Assembly (NCBI RefSeq): GCF_042666435.1
Contig: NZ_JBHTDC010000001.1
Location: forward strand, 1,488,001 to 1,552,000
DNA length: 64,000 bases
Source of the DNA: Allosphingosinicella sp042666435
GTDB lineage: Bacteria; Pseudomonadota; Alphaproteobacteria; Sphingomonadales; Sphingomonadaceae
Reading direction: 5' to 3'
Notes under the pieces: model-generated
What the model saw: only the letters and a program-made list of their open reading frames with translations
What the model was told of the DNA's origin: nothing
The model's database searches: none
Program-made: the position numbers and the translations under genes
Part shown: positions 35,737 through 44,599 of the stretch, piece by piece
Position numbering within the stretch: the stretch's first letter is position 1
Layout of the letters: the number at the start of each line of letters is the position of its first letter

Positions 35737-36687
35737 ATGATTATGGCTCGAAGCAGACGCGGCGCGGGCGGAATCGCGCTAATGATTTTCCTCTCCTGCT
35801 GCGCGAGTCCGGTCCTTCGGGCTGCGCCCGAACGACTGGCTTCGTGGACCACAACGCTTCGAGCTCAACAACCCGATGATGCCTTCACGGCTGTCTATGA
35901 CGCCGGCCCCCACCAGCTCATCTTCATCGGTGCGCAGCATAGCAATGCCACCGACAGCCGAACCTTCCATCTGATCACCGACGCTTATGCCCTCTTCAAC
36001 ATCGACACTGTCATCACCGAGGGATCACCCAGGTCCCGAGGCCCCAATTCCGAACGTCTGATAACTTACGCCTCTCAACCACCTAAGGACGGCTTCCAAG
36101 AAGCGGGTGAATTGGCGCCCTCCGTGGTTGGCGCGTTGCAAGAAGGCGCGACTATCTGGGGTGGTGAACCGGACGACCTGGACATCAAGTCGCGGGTGCT
36201 GGCGCAAGGCTTCCCGCTGGAAGACTTGCTCGGGTTTTACACGCTCCGTTCGGTTCCGCAGTGGGTGCGTGAACAGAAGATCGAGAACGCAGGGGACCCC
36301 CGGCTACGCGCTCTGGTCGAGGAAGAACTGACCCAGAATCGCACGCGCCTGGCACTGGAGCCGACCGTGCTCCCCGCCTACGCCGATTGGGCGAGCTGGT
36401 ATCAAACCAGGAACGGCAAACCAATCGGGCCCGCTTTTGCGAATGAGGAAGTGGGACCTTTAGCCGACGGGCCATTCGGCTCGAACAAGATTGCCGCGGC
36501 GATCTCGCGAGCTCGTGCAGCTTACCTCCATGAGTTGGTGATATCTCATTTGAACGCGGGGGAGACCGTTTTGGTTGTGTTTGGCGGAAGCCACCTGATG
36601 ATCCATCGCCCTGCGCTGGACGCCGTGGTCGGCCCACCATGCTACGCCGGGGCCGACCTGCGAGCAGCGCTCAACTGCCGCGGCTGA
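35737..36687 (+). CDS. Secreted TraB/ChaN-like protein (uncertain family)
   Basis: The frame opens at 35545, but the first ~64 residues are not protein-like; the ATG at 35737 (or 35743) starts a good signal sequence (RRGAGGIALMIFLSCCASPV, cleavage likely after LRA). The mature protein (~285 aa) begins with a strand-loop typical of TraB/GumN or ChaN-like folds: HQLIFIGAQHSNATDSRTFH and DTVITEGSPRS. It ends with a conserved-looking VLVVFGGSHLMIHRPALDA. The paired histidine-containing strands (GAQH near the start, GGSH near the end) are a hallmark of that group, which includes putative heme-binding or metalloprotease proteins. Low certainty of function; export is better supported. Confidence 0.5.
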   Translation: MIMARSRRGAGGIALMIFLSCCASPVLRAAPERLASWTTTLRAQQPDDAFTAVYDAGPHQLIFIGAQHSNATDSRTFHLITDAYALFNIDTVITEGSPRSRGPNSERLITYASQPPKDGFQEAGELAPSVVGALQEGATIWGGEPDDLDIKSRVLAQGFPLEDLLGFYTLRSVPQWVREQKIENAGDPRLRALVEEELTQNRTRLALEPTVLPAYADWASWYQTRNGKPIGPAFANEEVGPLADGPFGSNKIAAAISRARAAYLHELVISHLNAGETVLVVFGGSHLMIHRPALDAVVGPPCYAGADLRAALNCRG

Positions 36688-37165
36688 CGTATTCGACGAA
36701 ACTTCGCGCTTGCGCGGTTCACTTATGTCCGCTTCCACTCAAAGGGGACATTCCGCCGGTGGATGGCTCGAGCCGAGCGGCACCCCCTGATCGGCGGCAT
36801 CCGGGTGACGGACTCCGCGCGAGTGTAGGACTTCTCTCTTTACACGAAGCAGCCGCTCGCGGGAGCAATGCGACGGGTTCTACCTAAGTCGCAGTCTCAG
36901 TGGCACGAGCCGCCGTCCACATAAGCGGCGAGTTCTCCCGGCGCGAGGACGGTGACCGACTTCACCTTGCACGGATACGGCTTACCGATTGGGGATTAAC
37001 ACGCGAGACTAGCGATCATTCTGGAGCTCCTCAACGCACCGATATTCCGAAAGGAGCTTGTCTCGAAGCGGCTTACCAGTTTGAGGCAAGGTGTTTCTGG
37101 TAAGCCGCTTTGGTGCAAGCTGTTGGGCCGCATAAGGCTTCCGGCTGACGCTCAGGCACGCTATC
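36688..37165. other. Intergenic region with a 14-bp perfect inverted repeat
   Basis: No gene is supported. At 37066-37079 AAGCGGCTTACCAG is mirrored by CTGGTAAGCCGCTT at 37097-37110 with a 17-nt loop, a strong hairpin about 85-130 bp upstream of the methylase gene. No T-run follows it. It could be a protein-binding site, an RNA structure or a residue of a small mobile element. Confidence 0.5.
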
Positions 37166-37193
37166 AATGTCCGCGAGCTGCCGGGGGATCGAG

Positions 37194-37864
37194 TTGCCCA
37201 TATTGGATTGGATGACGCGCGGAACGGATGTGCGTGCCGCCGAGCGCGTGCCCTACCGGCTCGTCGAGCCCCAGCCAGAGCTCGATGGTGGCAATGGTGA
37301 CGCCGGCAACATGCTCATTCAGGGCGACAACCTCGACGCTCTCAAGGCGCTGCTGCCTTACTATGCCGGCCGGGTGAAGTGCATCTACATCGACCCGCCC
37401 TACAACACTCGCTCGGCGTTCGAGCATTACGACGACAATCTGGAGCACAGCCAGTGGCTGGCCATGATCTACCCGCGGCTGGTGCTCCTGCGTGACCTCC
37501 TCGCCGAGGACGGCAGCATCTGGGTCAGCATCGACGACAACGAAGGCCACTACCTCAAGGTCGTCATGGACGAGGTTTTCGGCCGTCGAAACTTCGTAAC
37601 GAACGTGGTGTGGCAAAAGGCTTACACGTCAAACCAAACAGCCAAGCATGTATCCGACACTCACGACCATATACTGGTTTACGCACGGTCCGAACCTCAA
37701 CTTCGCTTGGGCAAAGTGTCTCGGTCGCCAGAGCAGGAAGCGTCTTTTAAGAACCCGGACAACGACCCGCGCGGACCATGGAAAGCGGAGAATCTCTCGG
37801 CTGGCAAGTTCTACAGCGCGGGCCAGTTCACCATCGTTGGCCCCACCGGACTGGAGTTTCGCCC
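37194..37864 (+). pseudogene. Type III-like DNA methyltransferase (Mod), 5' part, split by a transposon
   Basis: The protein starts PILDW, in frame from a TTG at 37194 with GGGGGAT upstream; ATG at 37167 and 37212 are alternatives. Catalytic motif IV, YIDPPYN, follows AGRVKC, preceded by NMLIQGDNLDALKALLPYYA, as in adenine-N6 methylases of Mod type. Then come LVLLRDLLAEDGSIWVSIDD and the beginning of the target-recognition region. The frame is broken at codon TTT-CGC-CC by the IS1595-family element. Joining 37864 to 40809, after removing one 8-bp duplicate, restores the frame perfectly, so the insertion is the only lesion I see in this half. Confidence 0.88.
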
Positions 37865-37928
37865 GGCAATTATATACTTTACTTAGCAAGCCATCTTTGG
37901 CATAAGGCTCCTACAGGGAGCGAATGCC

Positions 37929-38846
37929 ATGAACGTCAACATCACCGACCCCATCTTCCACAACGAAGAAGCCGCCCTTCGCCACATCGAGGCGTCGCGC
38001 TGGCCGGATGATGAGCCCGTTTGCGCCCATTGTGGTTCAACGAACGTCACCCGCATGGGCGGCAAAACCCAGGCCGGCATGTTCCAGTGCAACGATTGCC
38101 GCGACAAGTTCACGATCCGCACCGGCACCGTCATGGAGCGCAGCCACGTTCCCTTGCACAAGTGGCTGCTCGCGACGCACCTCATGGCCGCTTCCAAGAA
38201 GGGCATGAGCGCCAAGCAGATGGAGCGCATGTTGGGCGTGACCTACAAGACCGCGTGGTTCCTCTGCCATCGCATCCGTGAAGCGTTTGACGGCGCCGCC
38301 GGGAACGCTCCCCTCGGCGGCGGCAACAAGGTCGTTGAAGCCGATGAGACCTATGTCGGCGGCAAGGCGAAGAACCGTTCCACCCGTCGCCCCGCGCCCA
38401 AGAAAGCCGTTGTCGCCCTAGTCGAGCGCGAGGGTCACGTTCGCAGCTTCCACGTCGCCAATGTGACCGCCAAGCAGCTTCGTCCCCTGATCGTTACCAA
38501 CGTCGATCGCGCCTCGCACCTCTGCACCGACGAAAGCATGGTCTACACCCGCGTCGGCCGCGAGTTCGCCGGTCACAGCGTCGTCAATCACAGCGCCCGC
38601 GAATACGTCACCACCGGCGGCTTCAAGCACTCCAACACCGCCGAAAACTTCTTCTCCATCTTCAAGCGCGGCGTGATCGGCACCTATCACCACATGAGCG
38701 AAGCCCACCTTGGCCGCTACTGCTCCGAGTTCGATTTCCGCTATAACACCCGCTCCATGACGGACGGCGAGCGCGCCGCCATCGCCTTGAAGGGCATGGA
38801 GGGCAAGCGCCTCACCTATCGGCGGACTGATAAACTCGCCGCCTAA
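37929..38846 (+). CDS. IS1595-family transposase (ISXO2-like, N-terminal zinc ribbon)
   Basis: 305 residues. A zinc ribbon occupies about 30-60 (CAHCGSTNVTRMG ... FQCNDCRDKF). A helical DNA-binding segment follows (HKWLLATHLMAASKKGMSAK and GVTYKTAWFLCHRIREAF). The DDE-type ISXO2 domain starts VVEADETYVGG (first Asp), continues with the second acidic site CTDESMVYT, and ends with the HSNTAENFFSIFKRG motif, where the family uses Asn/Glu/Lys. It catalyses cut-and-paste movement of the flanking 24-bp ends. A short frame just after it (38848-38904, AKPIKVIGEPRKRW) may be a remnant or tiny gene. Confidence 0.92.
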   Translation: MNVNITDPIFHNEEAALRHIEASRWPDDEPVCAHCGSTNVTRMGGKTQAGMFQCNDCRDKFTIRTGTVMERSHVPLHKWLLATHLMAASKKGMSAKQMERMLGVTYKTAWFLCHRIREAFDGAAGNAPLGGGNKVVEADETYVGGKAKNRSTRRPAPKKAVVALVEREGHVRSFHVANVTAKQLRPLIVTNVDRASHLCTDESMVYTRVGREFAGHSVVNHSAREYVTTGGFKHSNTAENFFSIFKRGVIGTYHHMSEAHLGRYCSEFDFRYNTRSMTDGERAAIALKGMEGKRLTYRRTDKLAA

Positions 38847-38900
38847 GATGGCGAAGCCGATCAAGGTTATCGGCGAGCCTCGCAAACGCTGGACAGGCCG

Positions 38901-39923
38901 CTAATGAGGGCGGCCGACCTCCACTACCGTCGCGCTCCTGATCTCACCACGGTGCCGGATAACTTCAACGCGAGCCCAGAACGGCGTCTGCGTCCATTCT
39001 GCTTCGGAAATGATCTTACGGTCATCCCCTGCAACCAACGCGTCACGAATTCCGGCAAAAAACTCTTCGCCATCATCTGCGATCAGTCTGATCCGAAATG
39101 CACCATTCGGGTCCGCATCGTTTCGCCTAACGCGAAACATTCCGCGTAGCTCCTCGATTTCAGGCTCGGTCCGTGCGTTGCGCGCCATGCGTTTAGCAGC
39201 CTCCGGCACGATCTCAACGCCAGCCACATCGGTGGCATCCACACGGGCCGCCGCGCGCAAAACGCCCTGTTTGCCCTCGTCACTGGCATCAATCATCGCG
39301 CGCGTGCCCATCGCCTTTTCAATCGCGCTAACCAACATGCGCGTCTTCTCAACGTCCGCCTCTGTCGCAAATCGCTGTGCCGCCAGAAAATCCCGAGACG
39401 TTTGGTTTCGAGCCTCTTCCGCTGCTGATTTGGACTTATGATCCAGCCAGGCCCGCCACGCGGCACCGCCCGCAAACAGCAAGGCAAAGCCTATCACGGT
39501 AATGGTGATCTGGGTTCCGGTCATGTTGGCTACGACCTTGCTTATAAACGTATTCAAGAGGCCATCCCAGTCAGGAATGAGCTTTGTGCAACCCTCCCCA
39601 ACCTTGAACCGCATTTCGTACTCGCGCCGCTCCTCATTCGAGAGGCCGCGCAGGTTCGTCGTGTCATCTGTTACGAGAAGGAATGACCGATATAGGCCGG
39701 CTTGGTAGGCGAGCAAGGCCTCCATCATGGGCGCAGTGAGCACCTCGTGCTCCTCACCCAACCAGAAGACTATCTCGTTGGAAGGCCATCCCTCAAAGAG
39801 AGGAATTATGGGTGCGTCGCCGTGCTCGCCTGACTCGATGATGCGCAACAATTCCCACGCATCATCCTCAGAACGAATGACGCTGAATAGATCGCCATCC
39901 TTCTCAGTGACTGCGATAGCCAT
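38901..39923 (-). CDS. Passenger membrane protein of the IS1595-family element (340 aa)
   Basis: The N-terminal ~130 residues are acidic and soluble (MAIAVTEKDGDLFSVIRSED; a conserved-looking PLFEGWPSNEIVFWLGEEHE). A single membrane helix follows near 150-170 (ITITVIGFALLFAGGAAWRA). The rest is a charged helical linker and a C-terminal beta-rich domain (GAFRIRLIADDGEEFFAGIR). No known domain is visible. It lies 55 bp downstream of the 44-residue gene on the same strand and could be co-transcribed with it. Location inside transposon ends marks it as cargo. Confidence 0.7.
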   Translation of the reverse strand: MAIAVTEKDGDLFSVIRSEDDAWELLRIIESGEHGDAPIIPLFEGWPSNEIVFWLGEEHEVLTAPMMEALLAYQAGLYRSFLLVTDDTTNLRGLSNEERREYEMRFKVGEGCTKLIPDWDGLLNTFISKVVANMTGTQITITVIGFALLFAGGAAWRAWLDHKSKSAAEEARNQTSRDFLAAQRFATEADVEKTRMLVSAIEKAMGTRAMIDASDEGKQGVLRAAARVDATDVAGVEIVPEAAKRMARNARTEPEIEELRGMFRVRRNDADPNGAFRIRLIADDGEEFFAGIRDALVAGDDRKIISEAEWTQTPFWARVEVIRHRGEIRSATVVEVGRPH

Positions 39924-39978
39924 GCATGGTGCCCCCTTGCCTACATAGGAACGGGGATTCCGTCGGTTGTCAAACGCC

Positions 39979-40113
39979 TTACCTTTTCGTTGGCGCCGAC
40001 CGGGGCTTATGCGGCTTATGCGGAGTCGCCAGCATCCGCTTTAGCGCGGCCTCGCGACGCGCTACCGTCTCCTCTTCGGAGTAGGTTTCATTCTTAGGAT
40101 CGGTTTTTGACAT
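39979..40113 (-). CDS. 44-residue acidic/basic small protein (passenger)
   Basis: The sequence MSKTDPKNETYSEEETVARR, then EAALKRMLATPHKPHKP, is strongly protein-like: a polar N-terminus, one amphipathic helix and a HKPHKP tail. It resembles the very short conserved proteins often found beside toxins, which would make an antitoxin role possible, but no known family is certain. Its ATG shares CATG with the start of the divergent HEPN-like gene. It precedes the 340-residue membrane gene on the same strand. Confidence 0.5.
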   Translation of the reverse strand: MSKTDPKNETYSEEETVARREAALKRMLATPHKPHKPRSAPTKR

Positions 40114-40642
40114 GGATGAAGACCCCAAAGGCACGTCCTACAACATCGTTCCTACGCTTACGGCGGCTCAAGCGCAGGAGCTTGGCTACCTTGTAGCTTG
40201 GTGGGCCTTCCTTGAACACCAGGTCGCCGTCATGGGAAAGGATCTACTCGCCATCAGCGAAGAAGAAGGGCGAGCAGTGTTTACCCAGATGAACATCCGG
40301 CCCCGCCTCCAGACCATAAGCCTGCTGCTACCGAGCCGCGCCATCTATGACCGAGACGTAAAGAGGTTCGCAGAGTTCCGAACAGCCATTGAGGAGGTGC
40401 AGGCAAAGAGAAACCTGGTCGCGCACGGATTGTGGTCCGAGGATCACGATGGTGGCCGCTTTGTCCTGCAAATGTGGGGCGGCAAGGATGGGGTTAAGCG
40501 TCTAGAGCCCGAAGCGCACCCAATGGATGATGAAAAGATCAGCCAGATATGCGGTGAGATTGCGATGCTGGCGGCTGAGTTTACGAATTGGTGGGGAGAG
40601 GCAAGCCAGAGGCTAATGCCATCGACGTATAGACCCTGGTGA
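40112..40642 (+). CDS. HEPN-like helical protein (passenger, 176 aa)
   Basis: An all-helical protein: LTAAQAQELGYLVAWWAFLE, IRPRLQTISLLL, then FRTAIEEVQAKRNLVAHGLW. The last segment holds R100-N-L-V-A-H105, the RN-x3-H form of the HEPN ribonuclease motif (Rx4-6H), at the start of the third helix as in HEPN domains. HEPN proteins are frequent RNase toxins in defence and toxin-antitoxin modules. Here it is divergent from the 44-residue gene, which could be its antitoxin. The start shares CATG with that gene. HEPN membership is motif-based and needs a profile search. Confidence 0.55.
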   Translation: MDEDPKGTSYNIVPTLTAAQAQELGYLVAWWAFLEHQVAVMGKDLLAISEEEGRAVFTQMNIRPRLQTISLLLPSRAIYDRDVKRFAEFRTAIEEVQAKRNLVAHGLWSEDHDGGRFVLQMWGGKDGVKRLEPEAHPMDDEKISQICGEIAMLAAEFTNWWGEASQRLMPSTYRPW

Positions 40643-40800
40643 GAACCGCCTCATCCGACTCCCACCCTGGTTGGTAGCCGCGCAATTCCCCACGACCCGC
40701 GTCAATCATAGCGCGAGTGACTTGAACCTCAGTGGTGTCGCCGGCCTGTCTCTCTAACACTTACTCGACTCGCCTCTGCTAAGTAAAGTATATAGTTGCC

Positions 40801-41664
40801 TTTCGCCCTCCGGTAAACCGCTACTGGCGGTGCAACGAGGCTCAGTATCGTGCTTGGTTAAGCGATGATCGCATTACGTTCGGACGCGCTGGCACTGGCC
40901 GACCAATGCTCAAAAAGTTTCTTGTGGAAATGCAGCAAGGGCTGACGCCGAACACATGGTGGATCCATCAGGAGGTCGGCAGCAACAAGGAGGCTAGCCT
41001 CGACCTGAAGGCCCTGTTCCCTAAGGAAGAGGTCTTCGGCACGCCGAAGCCTGAGAAGCTCCTTGCCCGCATCATTGCTTTGGCGTCGGCACCTGGGGAT
41101 CTTGTTCTCGACAGCTTCATCGGCAGCGGCACCACAGCCGCCGTCGCTCACAAGATGGGCCGCCGCTGGATCGGGATCGAGACAGGCGAGCATGCGGTCA
41201 CCCATTGCAAGCCGAGGCTCGACAAGGTCATCGCCGGCGAGGAGGGTGGCATTTCGCAGGCCGTTGCCTGGCAGGGCGGAGGGGGCTACCGCTTCTACCG
41301 GCTTGGAGACCCGGTGTTCGACACTGACGGTGCCATCGCCGCGGGGATCCGCTTCCCCACGCTGGCAGCGCATATCTGGTTCAGCGAGACGGCGACGCCT
41401 TACGTCAGTGACGGCTCCAGCCCGTTCCTCGGCGTCCATGATGGCACGGCCTATGCCCTGCTCTACAACGGCATCCTCGGCGATCGCAGCGTCAGCGGCG
41501 GTAACGTGCTCACCTCGCCCTTGTTGACGCGCCTTCGGCAGGACGGCACTGGCTGGGCCGGACCCATGGTCGTCTATGGCGAAGCAACACGGCTGGGGGC
41601 AGCACGCTTGCGGGAAGAAGTCGTGACCTTCAAGCAGACGCCATACGACGTGAGCGCACGCTGA
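40801..41664 (+). pseudogene. Type III-like DNA methyltransferase (Mod), 3' part after the transposon
   Basis: Downstream of the second TTTCGCCC copy the methylase frame resumes: PVNRYWRCNEAQYRAWLSDD, then the target-recognition region and QGLTPNTWWIHQEVG. The S-adenosylmethionine-binding motif follows late in the protein as DSFIGSGTTAAVAHKMGRRW, the order (DPPY first, FxGxG second) of beta-class Mod enzymes. The extreme C-terminus is intact and its TGA overlaps the ATG of the res gene (TGATG). Without its 5' part the fragment cannot bind DNA and methylate as a full enzyme. Confidence 0.88.
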
Positions 41665-44261
41665 TGGAGCTCAAAGCCTATCAGGTGCGCGCCCTCGACG
41701 CACTCCGCACCTTCCTCGCGTCAGCTGCCGTGAAGCCGCACCACAGAGCATACGGGGATGCTGTGGAGGTTGGGCAGCCCGGCGCCTTTGCAGCGGCCTA
41801 CAGGCCGCTCTCTGGGCTCGCTGGGACGCCCTATTGCTGCCTCCGCCTTCCAACAGGTGGAGGTAAGACCCTTCTCGGCGCTCATGCGGTCGGGGTAGCT
41901 CGTGACGCCTATCTCGACAGGCGCTTCCCGCTCGTTCTGTGGCTCACACCGTCCGCAACGATCGCTCGGCAGACTGTCGATGCCTTGAAGAAGCCGGGAC
42001 ACCCTTACCGCCACGCTCTTGCCGATGCGTTCGGCGGAGCCGTCCGCGTCTACGAAGTCGACGAGCGTCGTCAGATCCGTCCGCAGGACCTGACCGATGC
42101 CGCGGCGGTGATCGTCGCCACGGTCCAGTCCTTCCGCGTCTCAAACGTCGCCGACCGGAACGTCTATCGAGAGGACGAAGAGCTGGAGCCGCACTTTGCC
42201 GCCGTGCCGCCGTCCGCAGGTCTCGCGGTGCACACCGAAGGTTCGCGTGCAGGCAAGCCTGTTGCGAGCTTCGCCAACCTGCTGAAGCTCCACCGGCCGC
42301 TCATGATCGTGGACGAGGCGCATAACTTCACATCGACCCTGTCGGGCGAAACCATCGGCCGCATCGCACCAGCCGCCGTCATCGAGTTCACCGCGACGCC
42401 GGTGCGCTCGAACGTCATCGTCTCAGCCACGGCCGCGGAACTGAAGGCGGCCGACATGATCAAGCTGCCCATCCATTTGTCGCAGCATGTCAGCTGGCAG
42501 CAGGCGGTTCACCACGCCGTGATGCAACGCGCCTGGCTGGAGAGGATCGCCGCGAGCGATGCCGGCCGTATTCGGCCGATCGCGCTTTACCAGGCGCAGC
42601 CGGCCCGAGCGGGTGCCGAGGCGACAGTCGACGTCTTGCGGGTCTACCTGATCGAAGACCAGCAGATCCCGCCGACCAGCATCGCCGTCGCAACTGGGGA
42701 TCAGCGCGAGCTCGATGGCATTGACCTGTTCGATCCTGCCTGCACTATCGAGCACGTCATCACCGTCGACGCGCTCAAGGAGGGGTGGGACTGTTCGTTC
42801 GCCTACGTCTTCTGCTCCCTCGCCAGCATCCGCAGCCCCGGTTCAGTGGAGCAGCTTCTCGGTCGGGTGCTACGCATGCCGTTCGCGACCCGTCGCGCGT
42901 CGGAGGAGCTCAACCGGGCCTATGCCCATGTCTCGGAGCTCAACTTCTTTGAGGCCGCCGAGGGGCTGAAGGATCGCCTTACCGCCATGGGCTTCGACGA
43001 GCGAACAGCGCTCGCCGCAATCGTCGAACAGCCGGCCGAGTTCGATTATGAGCATGGCTTCGTTCTCGAACACCGCGCACAGCTGCCTCCGCTTGTGGTG
43101 CAGCAGCGACCTGACCAGACCAGCTGGTCGCCCGACATGATCGCCGCCGTCAGGATGGTTGAGGACGCCGCTGGGAGCGTCACCATCGCCTTTGAGCCCA
43201 CGGCGCCGGACGAAGTGCTTCGCTCGCTTGCGACCGCTCTGGCGAGCTCTGAGGCGCCTTCCCTCGCCGCCGTCGAAGCCTTCATCGAGCAGCGCCGGGC
43301 GAACTCCTCTCCCGCCGAGCGCGGTGAGATCATACAGGTGCCGCAGCTGGTCCTCGACCGGGATGGCCAGCTCGAACTGATCTACCCAGAGACCCTGGTG
43401 GACCTCGGAGGGTGGGACCTCCGCCAGGTTGACACTAGTTTGCCAGGCTTCGAGGTAACCGAGCGGCCCGATACCTTCGAACTCGACCTGGACGGCGACC
43501 ACATCACCTACCGCAGCATCGCCGCCCCGCTGGAGTTGGCGCTCGATGACTCGACCAGCTGGGATGCAGCTGCACTCTCGCGCTGGCTCGACCGCACGAC
43601 CAAGCAGCAGGACGTGCCGCAGCCCGTCTACCTCGAATACTGCCGGCGGGTCTGCGAGTGGCTGCTGGAAGAACAGGGGATCCCCCTCGCCACCCTCGTG
43701 CGCGGGAAATATGCGCTCCGCAGGGCGGTCATGGCGCGGGTGCGACAGCTGCGTGACGCTGCTGGTCACCGCGGTGCGCAGCTGCTGCTCGACGGTGTCA
43801 CGCCGGTCACGATGCAAATCGTCAGCTTCACCTTCTCGAAGGCCGGCTACGATCCGCGCACGCCCTATGCTGGGCCATGGCTCCCACAGAAGCACCTGTT
43901 CGGCCAGATCGGTGACCTCCGCCACGGCGGCGAGGAGTGGCATTGCGCAGTGGCCATCGACCGGCACCCAAAGGTCCGGCATTGGGTCAGGAACGTGGAC
44001 CGAACGCCGTGGTCATACTGGCTGCCGACATCCACCGACCGCTTCTATCCCGACTTCGTCGTCGGCCTCGAAGACGGCCGCACCCTCGTGGTGGAATATT
44101 AGGGCGCCGACAGGACCGATAACGCGGACAGCCGTGAGAAGCGAAACATTGGTCTCCGAGCCCAGGAGATGAGCGGCGGGACCATGCTCTTCATGTGGGC
44201 GGAGGAGAACCCCAACATGAGCATCAGCGACCAGATCAGTCAGGCGATCGCCGGAGGGTAG
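41664..44261 (+). pseudogene. Type III-like restriction helicase-nuclease (Res) with an internal amber codon
   Basis: SF2 helicase motifs are intact: Walker A LRLPTGGGKTLLGAHA (about 58-73), motif II VDEAHNF (near 216), and later LLGRVLRMPFATR. The C-terminal nuclease region reads FYPDFVVGLEDGRTLVVEY and is then stopped by TAG at 44100-44102. Reading through, the frame continues GADRTDNADSREKRNIGLRA and so on to a natural TAG at 44259-44261, giving about 865 residues. Family members read VEYKG here, so the amber codon replaces the lysine of the PD...ExK catalytic motif; AAG to TAG needs one change. The 812-residue product keeps the helicase but should not cut DNA. Confidence 0.85.
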
Positions 44262-44312
44262 CTGCCGACCCAAACGAAGCTGCCCGACCGCGAAGCAGCC
44301 GGGCAGACCAAG

Positions 44313-44594
44313 TCAAACGGATCGGGCGCTCTCCTCATGGGGCATGTCGATGCGCCAGCCAGTGCTCTCATCGTAGGTGCCGACACCCTCCATCCCCAGC
44401 TCCAGGGCTTGCCGGAGGTGAGTTCGGTGAGGCTCGACGATACCACCCACGGTAACGCGCTCACACCAATACCGGCAGACCGGCACGTTGTTGAGGACCT
44501 GGTGGGCCAAGAAGAGTTCCGAAGCCCTGTGCTGACCGATAGCGAAGACGTTGCGATCGAAACCACGATCGTTCGAGAAGAAGAAGAGCATCAT
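44313..44594 (-). CDS. Hypothetical protein (93 aa)
   Basis: A minus-strand frame with TGAGG 8 bp before its ATG pair at 44594/44591. The product includes LFFFSNDRGFDRNVFAIGQH, a C..WC pair (VCRYWCERVTVGGIV) and GVGTYDESTGWRI. No family recognised. An 87-residue frame on the plus strand covers the same bases but looks less protein-like. Moderate doubt that it is translated. Confidence 0.4.
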   Translation of the reverse strand: MMLFFFSNDRGFDRNVFAIGQHRASELFLAHQVLNNVPVCRYWCERVTVGGIVEPHRTHLRQALELGMEGVGTYDESTGWRIDMPHEESARSV

Positions 44595-44599
44595 TGGTA

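Larger units (their letters stand above)
37865..40800 (+). mobile_element. IS1595-family transposon with passenger genes (2,936 bp)
   Basis: Ends are 24-bp inverted repeats at 37865-37888 and 40777-40800 with one mismatch; the left begins GGCAATTATATAC and the right, on the other strand, GGCAACTATATAC. The flanking target duplication TTTCGCCC is present at 37857-37864 and 40801-40808, the 8-bp length usual for this family. Inside are a 305-residue ISXO2-like transposase and three non-transposase genes (two on the minus strand, one on the plus). The intact ends, perfect duplication and intact transposase suggest a recent insertion. Confidence 0.93.

Noticed and set aside
36900..37103. A 67-codon plus-strand frame upstream of the methylase
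   Set aside because: No ribosome site, unconvincing composition, and it runs into the 14-bp hairpin.
44268..44316. Possible terminator CTGCCCG...CGGGCAG after the res gene
   Set aside because: The 7-bp stem has a 13-nt loop and no T-run follows, so I do not call it a terminator.
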